From: Symsagittifera roscoffensis
Taxonomy: Eukaryota > Xenacoelomorpha > Acoela > Convolutidae
Assembly: GCF_963678635.1 (NCBI RefSeq)
Contig: NC_087066.1
Span: 40,199,223-40,263,222 of the forward strand
Length of the DNA stretch: 64,000 nucleotides
Direction: 5' to 3'
Each line of letters begins with the position of its first letter. The first letter of the stretch is position 1. Of the stretch, positions 1 to 13,700 are shown piece by piece. Made by a program: the position numbers and the translations under genes. The notes below the pieces were generated by a model, which worked only from the letters and a program-made list of their open reading frames with translations, made no database searches and had not been told where the DNA came from.

Positions 1-436
1 TCGCCAGCAAAAACAAGACACGCTTTAATCCGATCACAAATGAAATTGATGTCCAAGTATTTTTTGAAAAATATAGGGTTTTCGATGTTACATCATGAGA
101 ATATCTTGCATTGAACGCTGAGTCAGGCATCAGTTTTTGCCCGAATATCATTCTTGAGCCCGAAGTATTGCGTTTTGACTGTTTTGATTTTCGTCAAAAA
201 TTCATCTTTTACCTGCTCACTAGCCAAAATTGGTAGCTTTATAAATTCTTTAGCAACATGATTCTCATGATCAATCAATCACATGTTTGCCTCCATCACT
301 TCCACTAGACCAACTGCCTCCGTTTTGTAAGTCGTTTTTCTCTTTGATTTGAAAACAAAAAATCGCAAACAATTTAGACGAAAGTTTTTAAAAGCAAAAT
401 TATTTTAAACTTACTATTCAGGAGTTTGCTATGAAA
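1..436. other. No gene recognised (upstream of first receptor exon)
   Basis: AT-rich sequence without a convincing exon or repeat match inside this window. It probably belongs to an intron of the receptor gene whose 5' exons lie outside the window. Confidence 0.4.
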
Positions 437-825
437 GAGGGGCGGATTTAGGGGGCGGGGGGGGGGGTTTGGCGAACGCTTTTTCTCTTAGGGATTCGAC
501 CCCCTGCCGACCCAAAGGGTCCCCTCTTTGTACTATTTTGAGATATTCATTTTTGGCTGACTGACCTTAAAGTTTTTTAAAGGCGCATTTGTCGCCAATA
601 GATACTAATTTTGAGGGGGGAGCGCGCGCCGAAAAAACGCGATTTTTTAGTCAACATTTTCCAAAAAAGCCTAAAACGTCTTTTTGACCTGTTTTTTCAA
701 AACATTGCCTGCGGCACAGACAATCTGGCCAAAACAGGGTCTTTTTGGTGCTTTGGCAGAGCTCGGAAAATCAATTTGGTCGACCTAAAAAAAGGTCGAC
801 AAAATTTTCGATTTTTTTTTTGAAA
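437..825 (+). mobile_element. hAT-type non-autonomous element, copy 1
   Basis: It starts with GGGGCGGATTTAGG next to a poly-G run. The family's internal landmarks follow in order: the 'GATTCGACCCCCTGCCGACC' stretch, 'GGCGCC'-like and 'GAGCGCGCGCC' segments, and the conserved 'AATCAATTTGGTCGACCT' block. It matches the complete copy at 49970-50412 in the opposite orientation. The right terminus is not intact; the copy fades out after a T-run. No coding capacity. Confidence 0.75.
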
Positions 826-837
826 AGGTCGACTAGT

Positions 838-1511
838 TTTCATTCCGAACGCATCAAGGTCGACCGACTGATTTCTAAACGAACAATATGAATACCATGT
901 CAACATTATTGGCAATTTTTCTTGTGAGTACCCACAGAACCGCTTTCTCGGATAGCCGAAAAGTTGCTTCGATCACATAAAGCCGAAAATTAATCAAATA
1001 ATGACATGACACGGACAATGATTGCCCCCGTAACTAGTTTTTTGCAACCGAATTCTCATTGCCCCGAAATTATTGATCAGGCACACCCAACATGTTTCAC
1101 TAGTATTTTGGCTTCCGGGAACAATTTTTTGGCCAATCTGGAATGCGGCTCCGTGCCAAACCACTTATTCTCAAGTCAACGAACTTGAATGAAGTTAATG
1201 AAACAACAACTGCTGATTTTGAGGCCTGAAACCAATTTTTCATTAATTTGAGCACGTAAACATTTGAGCACAATTTTACCGATAATTTGGTATTAACTAT
1301 CATTTTTACCAACAACAGAATCGAAAACAGAGAGCAACTATTCGATTGACATCAAAAATTTGCCCTTTATGACTTTTTAGGCGACCTGAGACGTAAAATG
1401 CTGAAAACTTAGCTGTTACATGTAAAAATTAGGTCGTTTGCTCTTTTTCTTTATTTTTGTCTGTTCCAACTTTTTGCAATTTCTTATAAAGCACAGTGTA
1501 TTTGTATGTAG
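838..1511. other. Intronic or intergenic, nothing recognised
   Basis: No supported exon or repeat. The end is the pyrimidine-rich tract and TAG acceptor that precede the exon at 1512. Confidence 0.4.
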
Positions 1512-1700
1512 GTGCGGGTTCCTGCTTCGGATGTGTGGCATGGGGACATTGTGCTGCTGAACAACATAGACGGGCAGTATGAGCCGACCTATCCGGTGAA
1601 GATGCTGGTAGATAAGGAGGGACGGGTGGCCTGGATGCCCCCCTCCATCTACAACTCCTGGTGCGAAATGGATGCCAGACACTTCCCATTCGACAGCCAG
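1512..1700 (+). CDS. nAChR exon: ligand-binding domain to first Cys of the Cys-loop
   Basis: 63 codons in phase 0. The acceptor is TGTAG before GTGCGG; the donor is CAG|gttttt. It holds VWHGDIVLLNNIDG (the family's W-x-P-D-I-V-L-Y-N-N-A-D-G block), WMPPSIY, and the start of the Cys-loop, C-EMDARHFPFDS. The W-P-D position reads WHGD, a departure from the usual WRPD. Confidence 0.93.
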
Positions 1701-4700
1701 GTTTTTAATAATGATTAATTACGCATATTTTGTAACCTTTAACTCCCCCCCCCCCTCGAACCTAGTAAGGAACTTCCACCCCTATAAGGAACTATAATTC
1801 AACGGTTCAGCATAAGAAAGTTTTATGCCAAAATTTTGTTTTTGTTTCCGCTTTCTGCCGACCAATGAGAAGTGTCAGCAGAAGAAGTAACCCAAAAAAA
1901 GTGCACGACCGTTGCGACTAACAAAAATTAACCAAGATCGCTCGTTGGACGAAAATTTGAAAATAGTCAGCGCATTGTAATTCTCGCACCATGTCACACT
2001 TTTAATTTCAAACTTTAAAAGTATAAACAAAGCTGCCCTAAATTGTTGAAAATATAGTTTATGACAAAAAGAAACACTAAATTCTAAAAAAACATGCACA
2101 TACTTTTGTTTAAAAACTGATAAATTCTCAGTACACTAACACATTATTTGGATCAATTTTCTTGCCTCAGGTCATGTTATTACTTTAATTAGATGGAATA
2201 AGTCGCCATTTTCAATATGCGGTAACTCCAATAATGAAATTTCAAAACAAACAAGACGGCTCGTATCAGGGCGAAGCCCTGATTGTTCCGACTGCTTTTT
2301 AAGTTTTATGGAGCAGTAATAACATAAAAAAATTAAATGTAATAAAAAAAGAAGTTTTTTTTTCTAAAATTTGATTTTTTTTAAATCATCCCCCCCACAC
2401 GTCATAATAAGTACTAAGTGATAAATTTTGCTCCTATTAACAAATCAATCATGACATATAAGCTTCCCCGTGTCAGGACATTTGTGTCCCAGACATTCAT
2501 GTCCCGGTAAAAACAGTCCAAAATGCAAAAAGGTCCTTCTGAGTTTCCTAAAAGGGTGCAGCAGCAACATCAAAGTATAATTTAAAGTCAATTTATTTTC
2601 CAAAGTTGATATTGCGAAGCAATAATTTTCAATAAATTTTTCTAAGTTGAACTTTTTTCCAGAAAATTTCAAAATTGAGCTATACCCGATTTGAAAACGG
2701 CAAAAAGATCAATGTAATCAAGCTTTTCCCATGCTCTTCCCTTTTGGCTTAATCAAGTCAACCCATTTCAATTTTGCCCTATTTTACCCATTTTTGGGTT
2801 TTTTAATTTCAAATATTGACTAAATTACGACAGTTTTTTGTCGAGCCCGAGATTTGAACTTCAAACCTTTTGACCTTAAGACTTATGACTTCATCACTCG
2901 GCCAAATGCGCTTTTAAATTTCACAATTTTTTTGAAAGTTTTGTCTCACTTTGACTGTTCTTTGGTTAATTGGTACGCATAAAATCTACTTAAAGAACGA
3001 TCAAACAACCTCAAAAGAACAAAGCATTAAAGATCACAAGGTCAAATCAAAGAAATTAATTTCGCAAAACAATTTCGGACAATTTTGTCTGGGACATAAA
3101 TGTCTGGTACAATTTTATCATTTCGGACTGTTTTGTCAAGGACACAAATGTCTTGGACACAAATATCTATGCACCAAGTTTCCCTGAACCAATTTGGAAC
3201 GATTTCTAAGACGGATTAAATCTCGTTTATGCGTTAATAGCTCGAAATATATCGCGCGTTAATTGTCCCAAATTGGCCAAAATGGCAATCTTTAAACCCC
3301 CATAACTTTACGAAAAATGATCACAGGTGAAATATCTTTTCAAATTTAAGCTCAGGACAACAATACCTTTCGAATGATATAAAAAACTTCCGTCAAAAAT
3401 TTCTAGTTAAAAAGTCGAAATTTGTCTGAAGAAAAAAAACCCACACCGAGCACAAAGATTCCGTTACTATCGTATCGAAAGTCGGAACAACAAGACTGCT
3501 CGTATATCAGGTCAAAGCCCTGAATGTTCTGACTGTCCTTTAATCCATATTGAATAGTTTGGGGGAAAATATCGAAAAACTATAATTTTTAGACAATATC
3601 AAATATCAAATTTGAGTCGTATAAAATTAATACGACCAATTAATTAACCTCAATTCAATTTGGAACGGTTTTTTGTGAGGGTTAATTCTCCACCCTTAAC
3701 TAACTCACGTTACGTTTTCAGTATTATGAATAAAATCTTCAAAACGCGCATAATTTATTCCAGAGCACGGCCAAATTGACCATTTTCAAACTCTCAGAAC
3801 TCTACAAAAAATTATTGGAGGAAAAACATTTTTTTTACATTTGAATTCAAGAAGTCGATACCTTTAATGGGGTATAAAAACTATTATTTCGATCGGCGAA
3901 AATTGACTGAATAAAAAACCACACCAAGCTAAATATTCCTTTTTCATCGAAAGTCGAACAATTATTTAAAGCTGGTCGATTGGCAATCTTCCAACCCCCA
4001 TTACTAGACAAAAATGTCACACAGGTGAAACATCAGTTTTTAGTTGTCGATTTTTTTCAACAATCGAAGAATATGAAAGATCCTTTATGCTTGAGGTACT
4101 TTTTTATTTAGACCTTTAACAAACTTCAAAGGTTTTCTAAACAATTTTTTTATAGTCCAACAGATTTGTCACCTGTGAACTTTTTTTGTGAGGTTCTGGA
4201 GTTTGAAAAATGGCAATTTGGTTAACACAAGGGGTAATAAATTCGTGAAAAGTACATTTTTTAGTGCATAGCAAATGCGTGAAAAAATACTGTTTTCGAA
4301 AGCTTTATCAAAACAATTAATTTAGGCAGGCAAATTGATCTAAATATCAGCAGATGCTGAATTTATCTCCTTTTGACTTTAATTGGTTGTGAAAGGATGA
4401 GTTTTTTTACCACCTAGTCAGCAATGAATTTAAGAGGGGGGACGCCCCCTTCCACCTCAGGGAATCGGCAGCCCTGATTAACTTCAAGGGTCCCCCTTTT
4501 GGCACATTGCTTATGACCTCTATTTTTGGCCAACTGAACTTCTAAACGCGCCTCCGGCGCCAATAATACAAGTTTGAATACGCAATTTTTTGGTCAAAAT
4601 TTTCCAAATTGTGACCACAAAATTCCTTTTAGGCCCTCTTTTTTTCAAAAGTTTAAGTCAAAACTTTGGTCAAAACAGGGTCCTTTTAACTTTTTTGGAG

Positions 4701-7700
4701 AGCTCGGAATATCAATTTGGTCGATGGCCAGAAAGTTGTAGCTTCTTTTACTTTTGTGAAAAAAATACTATCTTAGAACTTTAAGATTGAGATTCAAAAA
4801 AAAAATTAAAAAAACCGTATCCGTGAAGAAATTTTTTTTTCGTTTTTCGGACTAAATTAGCCAAAAATTGATGAGCTTGCAAATTTAGTTCTGCTACAAC
4901 TTTAGGCCTTTTAAAATTTATTTGCCGCTTTTTTGTGCAATTTCAACAAACTTATTTGCTTTTTCGGGAAAATACTAAAAAATCTTTTTTTTTTTAAGAT
5001 CATTTATCCACGAGTGATAGGACCAACATACGAGCTGAACAGCTCATCACGGCGAACCGCTGTTGTGCCCATGGTTAAGAACTACATGCAATTTTTTTTG
5101 CTTATTTTTCTGGGCTGGGTAATGTTGCTTCACCCTCAAGCAACGAGCACGGATCATGGTGGGCCTCGAACATCCGACCTTTCGATTGAGAGGCGGAGAC
5201 GTAACCACTTCACCACTGCTCCCCTTTCTTTCAACCGGCTGTCTTTGTGAGCAAGTAACACAGATTTTTTCGAGGAAATTTCTAAATATGCATATCGTTT
5301 CAGCAGTGTGAGTTAGTGTTCGGCAGCTTCACATACGACTCTACTAAAGTGGTGGTGACATGTGCACTTGAGTCGGCCAGCTACGACAACCCGAACTCAT
5401 TCTACGAGTCGTCCGAATGGAAAATAAACCGAAGCTAGTGGCCATACATTACAATAGCCATTGCTATATCTTAAAGACAAATAGGAGCTCTTCAACTTTT
5501 AGCTAGAGTTGGAGATCAGCCCACCCCATAATTCTAACAAAAAAAAGATAGTATCTCCAGTAATAAAAAGGGGATAATTCGTTACTACAAAAAAGCAATA
5601 TTCGCATGCTCTCATTATTAAAGAGAGTAAAAGTGTTTTTATAGCGTACCTTAGAGATTTTTTTTTCAACTTTTTTTTCAATTTTTTGTAGGGGAATTGA
5701 AATATTCAAACAAATTAAAGCTTAGAGGGTCAAAACTGTTGTTGTAAATAGTCAACCTTTAAAAGGACTCGGTTCAGACCTAAATTATTTTGCATTGAAG
5801 GAAGCGATTAAGTAGCAATAACGAAAGCATTTCATGCCGTAAAAACTTTTTAAAGCAAAGTTTCCAAATGCCAGCGAAAATTTTGTTATTTTCATAGTTT
5901 AAAATTTTTCTAGATCAAATCTGCAAAATTGCAAAAATAATTTAAAAGTTAAACAAAATAGAGATGAAAAAATAAAAAAGTTTGAAACAATAAATTCGAA
6001 AGAAACTTTAACGTCTTGTGCAGCCAAAGTCTGAAAATACAAAATTCGAAGTAGTTCCAATGGGCAAATTAAGAATAAGCTCAACAAAGTGGCCGTATCA
6101 GGATGAAGATATGAATCTTCTGTCCATCCAAATTAAAATGCTTCATTAAATTTTGGTGATAAGAAAAAGTTGATAAAGAACGGTTTTTTTAATGTAAGAA
6201 AAAATATATCACTATTTGGCAATCTGTTTTTAATGCGCCTCCACAGGCCATGTTTGCTACTGAGAGTATTAATTTGGCCGTCATAACAATTGAACCACAA
6301 AGAGTTTCAAATCCAATTTCATCTGCTTCATGGGCTCGACCATTTAGCGACTTAGGCATTACAAATTTCAGCAAAAAAGAAAAAAATGTGCGCATAAAAA
6401 ATTACCTTAGGGCCAAACTTGCAAATTGAACACTCGGTAAATTAAAATCGATGAATACCAAAAAAAAATTTTCTTTTAAGATTACAGGACAAAAACCACA
6501 GGCGACCAAAAAATTTTTGTTGCTGTAAAACATTATGAGTACAATCTGTACAAATTTGAGAATTGTAAGTAGATTGCGAAACAAAATGAAAACAGATTTG
6601 TCGAGGAATCCAAATGTGGCTTTTCTGTTTTCTTCTTTGCTATTTTGGATTCCACCTACAAATAGCCGCTACACTAAAATTACTCAAAATCGCTCCAAAA
6701 GCAGCCAAATGCGGAACGAATATTGCTATTTCGAAAACAGTTTCCGTAATCGATTGCTTTGGTCGCATTAAACATTACCATTTTACTGAGTCCGCTTAAA
6801 TTATGTGCCCATAAATTTAAAAGGTATCGGTGCGCGGAATCCACAGAATTTGTGAAAGATGATCCACTGATTTCTTGAAATACACTCAAAACACAGTGTG
6901 CCTATCTAGTGTACAGTTTGTACCGTAAAAAATGAACAGTAGCTATAAGCTAGTAAGTCACTGGACACTACATTTTGCAGTCGTTTACGATCAGCAAAGA
7001 GTCATTTTGAGAACCAGTTTTAAATTTTGAAGACAGTTTTGATTACAAAATTAGCAATTGCTTGATCATTTCAACTTACAGGGTTTTCTGATACACAAAA
7101 TTTTATTGCGTTTTTGTATCTCATAAAGAAAAGTTTTTATAACCTGCTAGATTTCCGATTGAATGATTTTATTCGATTTGAATGATAAAATTGATTGAAT
7201 GATTTTATTCGATTTGAATGATAAAATCGATTGAATGATTTTATTCGATTTGGTTTTACAAAAAAAACATGAAATAAAATTATTTCTCGCGGTTGGACAT
7301 TTGCTATTCCAAACTCCCCTCAATTTTTTTTGTTAAAAAGAAGTCAAATTGCGATTTCCGTTAAAAAGTTAAAACAGTAGGAGGCCAAACTGTGCACTGG
7401 ATAGGCGCACATTTTTGTATCTGCATGCTCCTGGATTCCATTGACAAATCTTTAAAGATGTTAAAATTTAATTTTGTCGGAACGATTAAAGAAAATGAAA
7501 GAATAAAAAAGGAGCGAAAAATTCACAAAGTGCACAGTATGTCCTCGTAATGAAAGTAAAAAAAACAATTTTCAGCCGTCAAAAGTCTCAGCCCTTGATA
7601 ATGGCCTTTTCATAGCCAAAGCCAAAAAGTCGCAGCTTCAACTTAACTTTGTTTCTCTAATAGAATGATTAATAGATCAGTTTCACTTAATCGTCATGAA

Positions 7701-10700
7701 ATTCAACAAAAGGGCTTTTCATACACCTCATAAAAATTAAACTGCGAGGTATTGTGAATTTTTGGCATTTCAGGTTGAATTTTAAGTAAGAATTTTAACT
7801 ATATTATAACATTTTCTGGTACTCGTAACAGCTAAGATGCTGAAATAAAAATATATCGCGACATAAAACTTGTTATTGAAAAATGCTAAGTCAACCATGC
7901 GAAAAGTATTTGCTCCTTTAGATACCCTAAAAAGTGCGGGGTTGGTAAATTGGAGGTTGATTGAACTTTCAACAGTATTGTTTTTCCGAGCGATAAGTGG
8001 GATTGAACTTTGTACTCAGTTGTGTGTTATTATTAATTTTAGTTCTTTCGGCACAAAATGACAAAAATTTGAAAAAAGAAAAACCTTGCATATAAACAAA
8101 TGTGACTGGAACTTTCTGCGCTACGTGCACAGCATTCAGAAATTCTTGTTGTTCCGACTTTCATAATGAAAGTAACGGAATATTCGTGCTCGGGGTGAGT
8201 TTTTTCTCTTCAGACAAATTTCGACTTCTTAACTAGCCATTTTTGAAGGAGTTTTTTAATGTATCATTCGAATATTTATATTTTGTTGTCCTGAGCTTGA
8301 ATTTGAAAAGATATTTTACCTGAGATCATTTTTTGTAAAGTTATGGGGGTTTAAAGATTGCCATTTTAGCCAACTTGGGACAATTAACGTGCGATATATT
8401 TTGCGCTATTAACACGTAAGCGAGATTTAATAGGTGTTAGAAATTGTTCCAAATTGGTTCAAGGAAGCTTATATGCCATAATTGATTTGTTGATGGTTGC
8501 AAAATTTTTTACTTTGCCTTTAATTTGACGTGTGGGGGGATGTTTTTACAGAAAATCTCAAGTTTGTTTGTAAAAATTTAAATATCATTTTATTACTTCT
8601 ACATTTTTCATGTTATTACTGCTCCGTAGACCTTAAAAGGCAGTCGGAACTTTCAGCGCTTCGCCCTGATACGAGCAGTTTTGTTTCTTTTGTTTTTCTT
8701 GAATATGTTATAAAATTGTGGCTGGAACACATTGAAACATTCCAGCTGACGGAATTTGTTGTATGTTTTTAATTATTGCCAATTTTAAACATGGTTTTAT
8801 ATATTTAACTGTGAATTTGTATTTTAATGAATGGCCAGAATAGTTCCCTGTCGAGAGTCGTCGGCTCCGATTATGGGCACGGACTTGAACACTTCTCTCG
8901 TCATTTTCACTTTTCACGTCACTCGCAAACCACTCTTCTACCAGTGCTGGCTCATAGGTACAAGTACGATAGATGCCCCCCATCAATTTAACTACCCGCT
9001 CTTAATAAAAGTAAAAAAATAGATTAAACTGGATTTTCGTGGTCTAAAATGTTGTGAATATAAATGATTCTCATGTCGCTTTTAAGCAAGAAAAATAGGT
9101 TTCAAGTGGATTTTAATTTTTTAAGTACTTTGAAAAAAACTAGAAAAAACATAATTGTTTGAGATTTTTCCCACGGAAATTGTGTTTTACCCACGGAAAT
9201 TGTGTGATTAATCGCGGCACCATGTGAAACATAAAGTGAAAATTAGCGTAAAAAATAAGAAAAGTTTTAACAAATTAAATTCAACCAGTTAATTTAGCGT
9301 CTGATTTGAAATAAACCAAGAAACAGAGACTCATAATAACTATTACAGATTTATTTGCTTTGATAAGTGCTTTTATATAAGCAAACTTGAATATATTAAG
9401 CTTAGATCAGGGGCGAATTTAGGGGGAGCAGACGCCTTCCCCGCTCAGGGATTCGACCCCTGCCGATCTTTTTAAGAAATCCATTTTTGGCCGACTGACT
9501 CTAAAATTTTTCCAAAGGCGCCTTCGGCGCCAATATATACTATTTTTGAGTGGGAGCGCGCGCCAAAAAACGCGATTTTTTAGTCATTATTTTCAAAAAA
9601 TTGCCCAAAAACGTTTTTTAGCTGTTTTTCAAAATCTTATCTGCGGTGCACAAAATTTGACCAAACCATAACCTTTTTAATGTTTGAGGAGAGCCCAGAA
9701 AGACAATTTGGACGACCTAAAAAAAGGTCAAAATTTTCGAAAATTTTCGGGTTTGTGGCTTCCTCCTATTTTCGGATATTTTCTGGCGCAGTGGTATCTA
9801 TTTGATTACAGTACACTCATTATCCATTAAGTCTTCGAGTGTCTCCGTGTCTTTTTCCCTTTTTGTTGGCTTAATTTTTAGCTTAATCTTTTTGCGGGAG
9901 TAAATGTAAGCTTTCATACTTTGTTTTTGTGCAAGGGTTGCTGTCCAAAATTTAAATGATTGAGATGTCGATGTAGTCGTTGAGGTTTTGTAGCCAATCT
10001 AAATGATCGTACTTTTGATGACCGACGACGTTCTAAAAGTGTTGTGCCCGGGGTACGTTTTGAGTCAATTTTTAAGCGGCTGGTTTCTGGGATGAAAGCA
10101 TTTTCTGTTGAGTCCGAAGACGGGGAAACTGACGTGTCATGTTTAAACTGTATTTTTGACGGTTTTTCGTTTTCTCAATTTCTGCGGGCTGCCTTCAAGT
10201 GTTGGTTTAGTATATCTTTTTTGTTATCTTGCACCAACTTTTTGCTTTTGTTTGGCGATCCGGGTTTTTTTGCCTCTGTCAAACAAATTTGAAGAGCTGA
10301 CCTCTTGGAATATATGACCTCTTGTATGTTTTCGGGGGGTTGCCGTTTGGGGCCTGTGGTTGTTGATTGTTATGGCTGCCCGTGAATTTTTGCGATTTTG
10401 TTGGTTGACTCATCGTTAGTTGTGGCTTGAGCTTCGCTGGCACCTTTCTTTTTTTTGGTACCGAAATACGCTGATTAACTTGATGTAATTGATTATATTA
10501 GACAAAGTCTTTTATTGCGGCAGATCTCTATCTTACTTAAGATCGAAGATCTCGACGAAGGCTAGCCCGTCATGTCTGATAACCTTTACGTTGTTGTCCG
10601 TCCGGATCAATTGAGCAATCTCCCCCCCCCCCCCCCGTAATGACCAATTGAGCTATCTACCCCCCCAGCAAAAACGAATAAACTCTACAAAAAGACGTCA

Positions 10701-13700
10701 GCAAACGCAAGTAGATGGATGATGTGTTTATAGCACGCAATCAATTGACCGAATGAAGTTTTTCTTACATGAGTATCGAGAAAAATTTTGAAAAAAATAA
10801 AATCGAAATTTATGAAAAAAAAAATGTTTTTTTTTTGCAAAACTTTGTTTAGGCGACCATAGCCTCATCGAAGAAAGCAATTTACCAGGGTTGGTGCTCT
10901 AGCCTTGTATCTGAATAGCAAAAACGGTTCTCCGTAGCACCCTAATATTGTTCGCAAAATTTTTTTGTCAATTTAAGAAAGAAAAAAGTCGCTTTTTATG
11001 CCTGTTTTTTTTATTCTTTTTTTGAATCTAAATGAAACTTTAGAGCTTTTTCATCGTAAATTTCGGCTTTCCACATTCATTGGAAAATATTTTTTATGAT
11101 TTCATGTCATTCAAACTATTTTCAAGTGGTTATAAACATGTCTCAAGTACCTATTGAGCTATCTCCCCCCCCCCCCCCCCCCCACGCGAGAATGGGGGGG
11201 GGGGGGGGGGGGAGATTGCTCAATTGATCCGTCCGTCCTCCTGTAGCAGAGCCGTAAGTGTTGAGTAATTTAAATATGGACCCGTTTCTCGATGAAGTTA
11301 ATTTGTGTCCCAAAAGCCACTGGATTTCTCGCTTTTCTAGCTACGTTCCCAGTTTTTCTAACTACTTCTTCACATTTTTGTCCCAGTTTTGGGTCTATTG
11401 TATGATGTGGACCATTATACCGGTCTTTAAGAAAATCTAGAGGTAATCCAGGTTGTGTTTTCTTGGATTGGTAATAGGCGCATCGGCTTTTTTGTTCTTC
11501 AGTTGGTGATGTCATTTTTTTAATTTTTGTTCAAGAAACAGCGTTTTGCCCTTATAATATCATAAGGTATATTTTTTGAAGATAGATGCACACTTATGGA
11601 TTTTTTCCTGTCGAAGTCATCATCGGTACATTGCGGATGTTCAGGTTCTTTGGTCGCTGCCTTACTTTGTCTTCCCTGGTCTTTTCTGTGCTCTGCTGGT
11701 GCTTTTATTTTGTTTCCAGAATTGTGTTTCGCCTGTGTACAAAATTCTCATGTTGAGACTGAAAACCGACAAAACCAGCGCTGCCAGCCCGAGTCATGTT
11801 GAACTGGGAAGCTAGTAGTGAGGATCAAATCCAAATCGTGTACAAAGAACAGACATCTCAGTTACAAGAACCAATTTACAGCTCTCAATTTTGTAATTTT
11901 GGCTTTGAATTGAATGAGATTTTAACCTGTTGAGAGTTGGCCATTGACTGATAGCAGTGAAAGCTTTTTGCGTTGCCATTTGAGCTAAAAGTTTGATGAT
12001 CCGGTTCTTCTTGTGCGAGCCTGGAAATCCGTTTTGATTTGAGTTCATTTCAAGGTTTGCCATTGTGCTATCTTAAAACTCAGGGCATACTATGATTTCT
12101 TCTTTTACCGCACTGAAGAAATCAAAAAGATTGTCCCAAGAAGCACGGAGCTAAATTTTGTCCTTCGAATGCTGTGAAATGTAGTCAATTAGACCCATTT
12201 TCTTACTCGATGTATGTTTAAAATCAAAATCAGACGACAAAAGGCAGTTTGTATATCCAGTTAATCAGTTTATTTTTTCGTTTGCTTTTTGCTCTGTAGG
12301 GCACCAAGTAATACTTGGTTATCGGTGATCAGCATAAGTCTGCTGCAATATAGGTAAACTATAAATTATTCTATCGCCAATACTGCGGCAGAGAATTCTT
12401 GCTTGTTTGTCTTTGATTTATTTTCATATTTATTTGGGAAACGTGATGCGTATGCGAGTGTGCTTATACACCACCCAGTGTATTGTACACCACCCATGTT
12501 TCATGGCCGTTTTTGAGGTGGCGGTTTTTGGTTATATTATGCAACGGGTCAAGCATAATTTCGAAAATTTTGTCAATGGTTGTGCATGCAAGATGAAACA
12601 TATTAGCATCCGAGCGGCGAGCGTAACGTTTTTATAATTCAGCGAGATTTGATAAAAACATAATCAAGTAGTGAATGGAGCTCATAACACCTAATTTTGC
12701 ATGAAAGTTATAGGATGGATCAATTTAAAAAAAAAATTCGAGTATTTTGGGCATCGGAGTTGTGCCGTACTCATTCAATAGAAAGCTAAGCCTTTCAACT
12801 TTCTGAACTTTTTTTCACCGTAACTATGCCGTTTTCATCTATAACGAAGCCAATCCATTCAAGGTTTTTGTTTCCAAATTCACATTTGTCAACAAGGTTA
12901 GCCATTTTTTGCTGATTAATTTATTTAACGCCTTATTTATTTTTCTGTGCGTTTTTTTGCCTTTGTCGTTAGGATCTTCCCTTTTGGGGTAAAAACTCGT
13001 CCTGGACCACCTCGTTAACTGTTTCTGTTGTTGTTGTCTCGTGTTTTGTTATACGTGACTGGCTCTGACTTAACCTTAACATGTGTCTAATGATTTGACA
13101 CTTCTGGCACACCTTATTTTCTAATCTGCATTTGGTTTTCAATCTCATAGTCGAACGCTTGTTCTGGATTTTTTGTTTTGTGCAACAAATCCTTCTGGAG
13201 CTCGTTGTTTGACTTGTTTGCTGTGAACAGATCACTGATGCTTTTGCCTTCTGGGCTACCATTCTGACAGGCAGTGCACTTGAAGTTCCCTTTAGAGCAG
13301 TTTCATTGCGGACTAAGAAAGCTGGTGATTACCTTTACCTATAATCGGAAACCGAAGGACAAAGACGCCTTGACCGAAAATACCCAAAACTGAGAATGCA
13401 GGAAACCACAACCAGACAATCAAGAGTTAACCTTATAACTTTCTTCGTCAAGCCAAATAATATAACTTTCGATAGATACGATCCTTTCACAAGAAAGCGG
13501 AACAGAATTCCGACTCTAGAGCAGTTTCATTGCGGACTAAGAAAGCTGGTGATTAGATTCGGAAATCTGTTCCGCTTTCTTGCGAAAGCATCGTATCTAT
13601 CGAAAGTCATATTATTTGGCTTGACGAAGAAAGTTATAGGTTAACTCTTGATTGTCTGGTTGTGGTTTCCTGCATTCTCAGATTTGGGTATTTTTGGTCA

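Noticed and set aside
887-932. MNTMSTLLAIFL followed by a perfect gtgagt donor, as a possible signal-peptide first exon of the receptor
   Set aside because: The ~100 residues of the ligand-binding domain that must precede the exon at 1512 are not found between them, so the start most likely lies outside the window.
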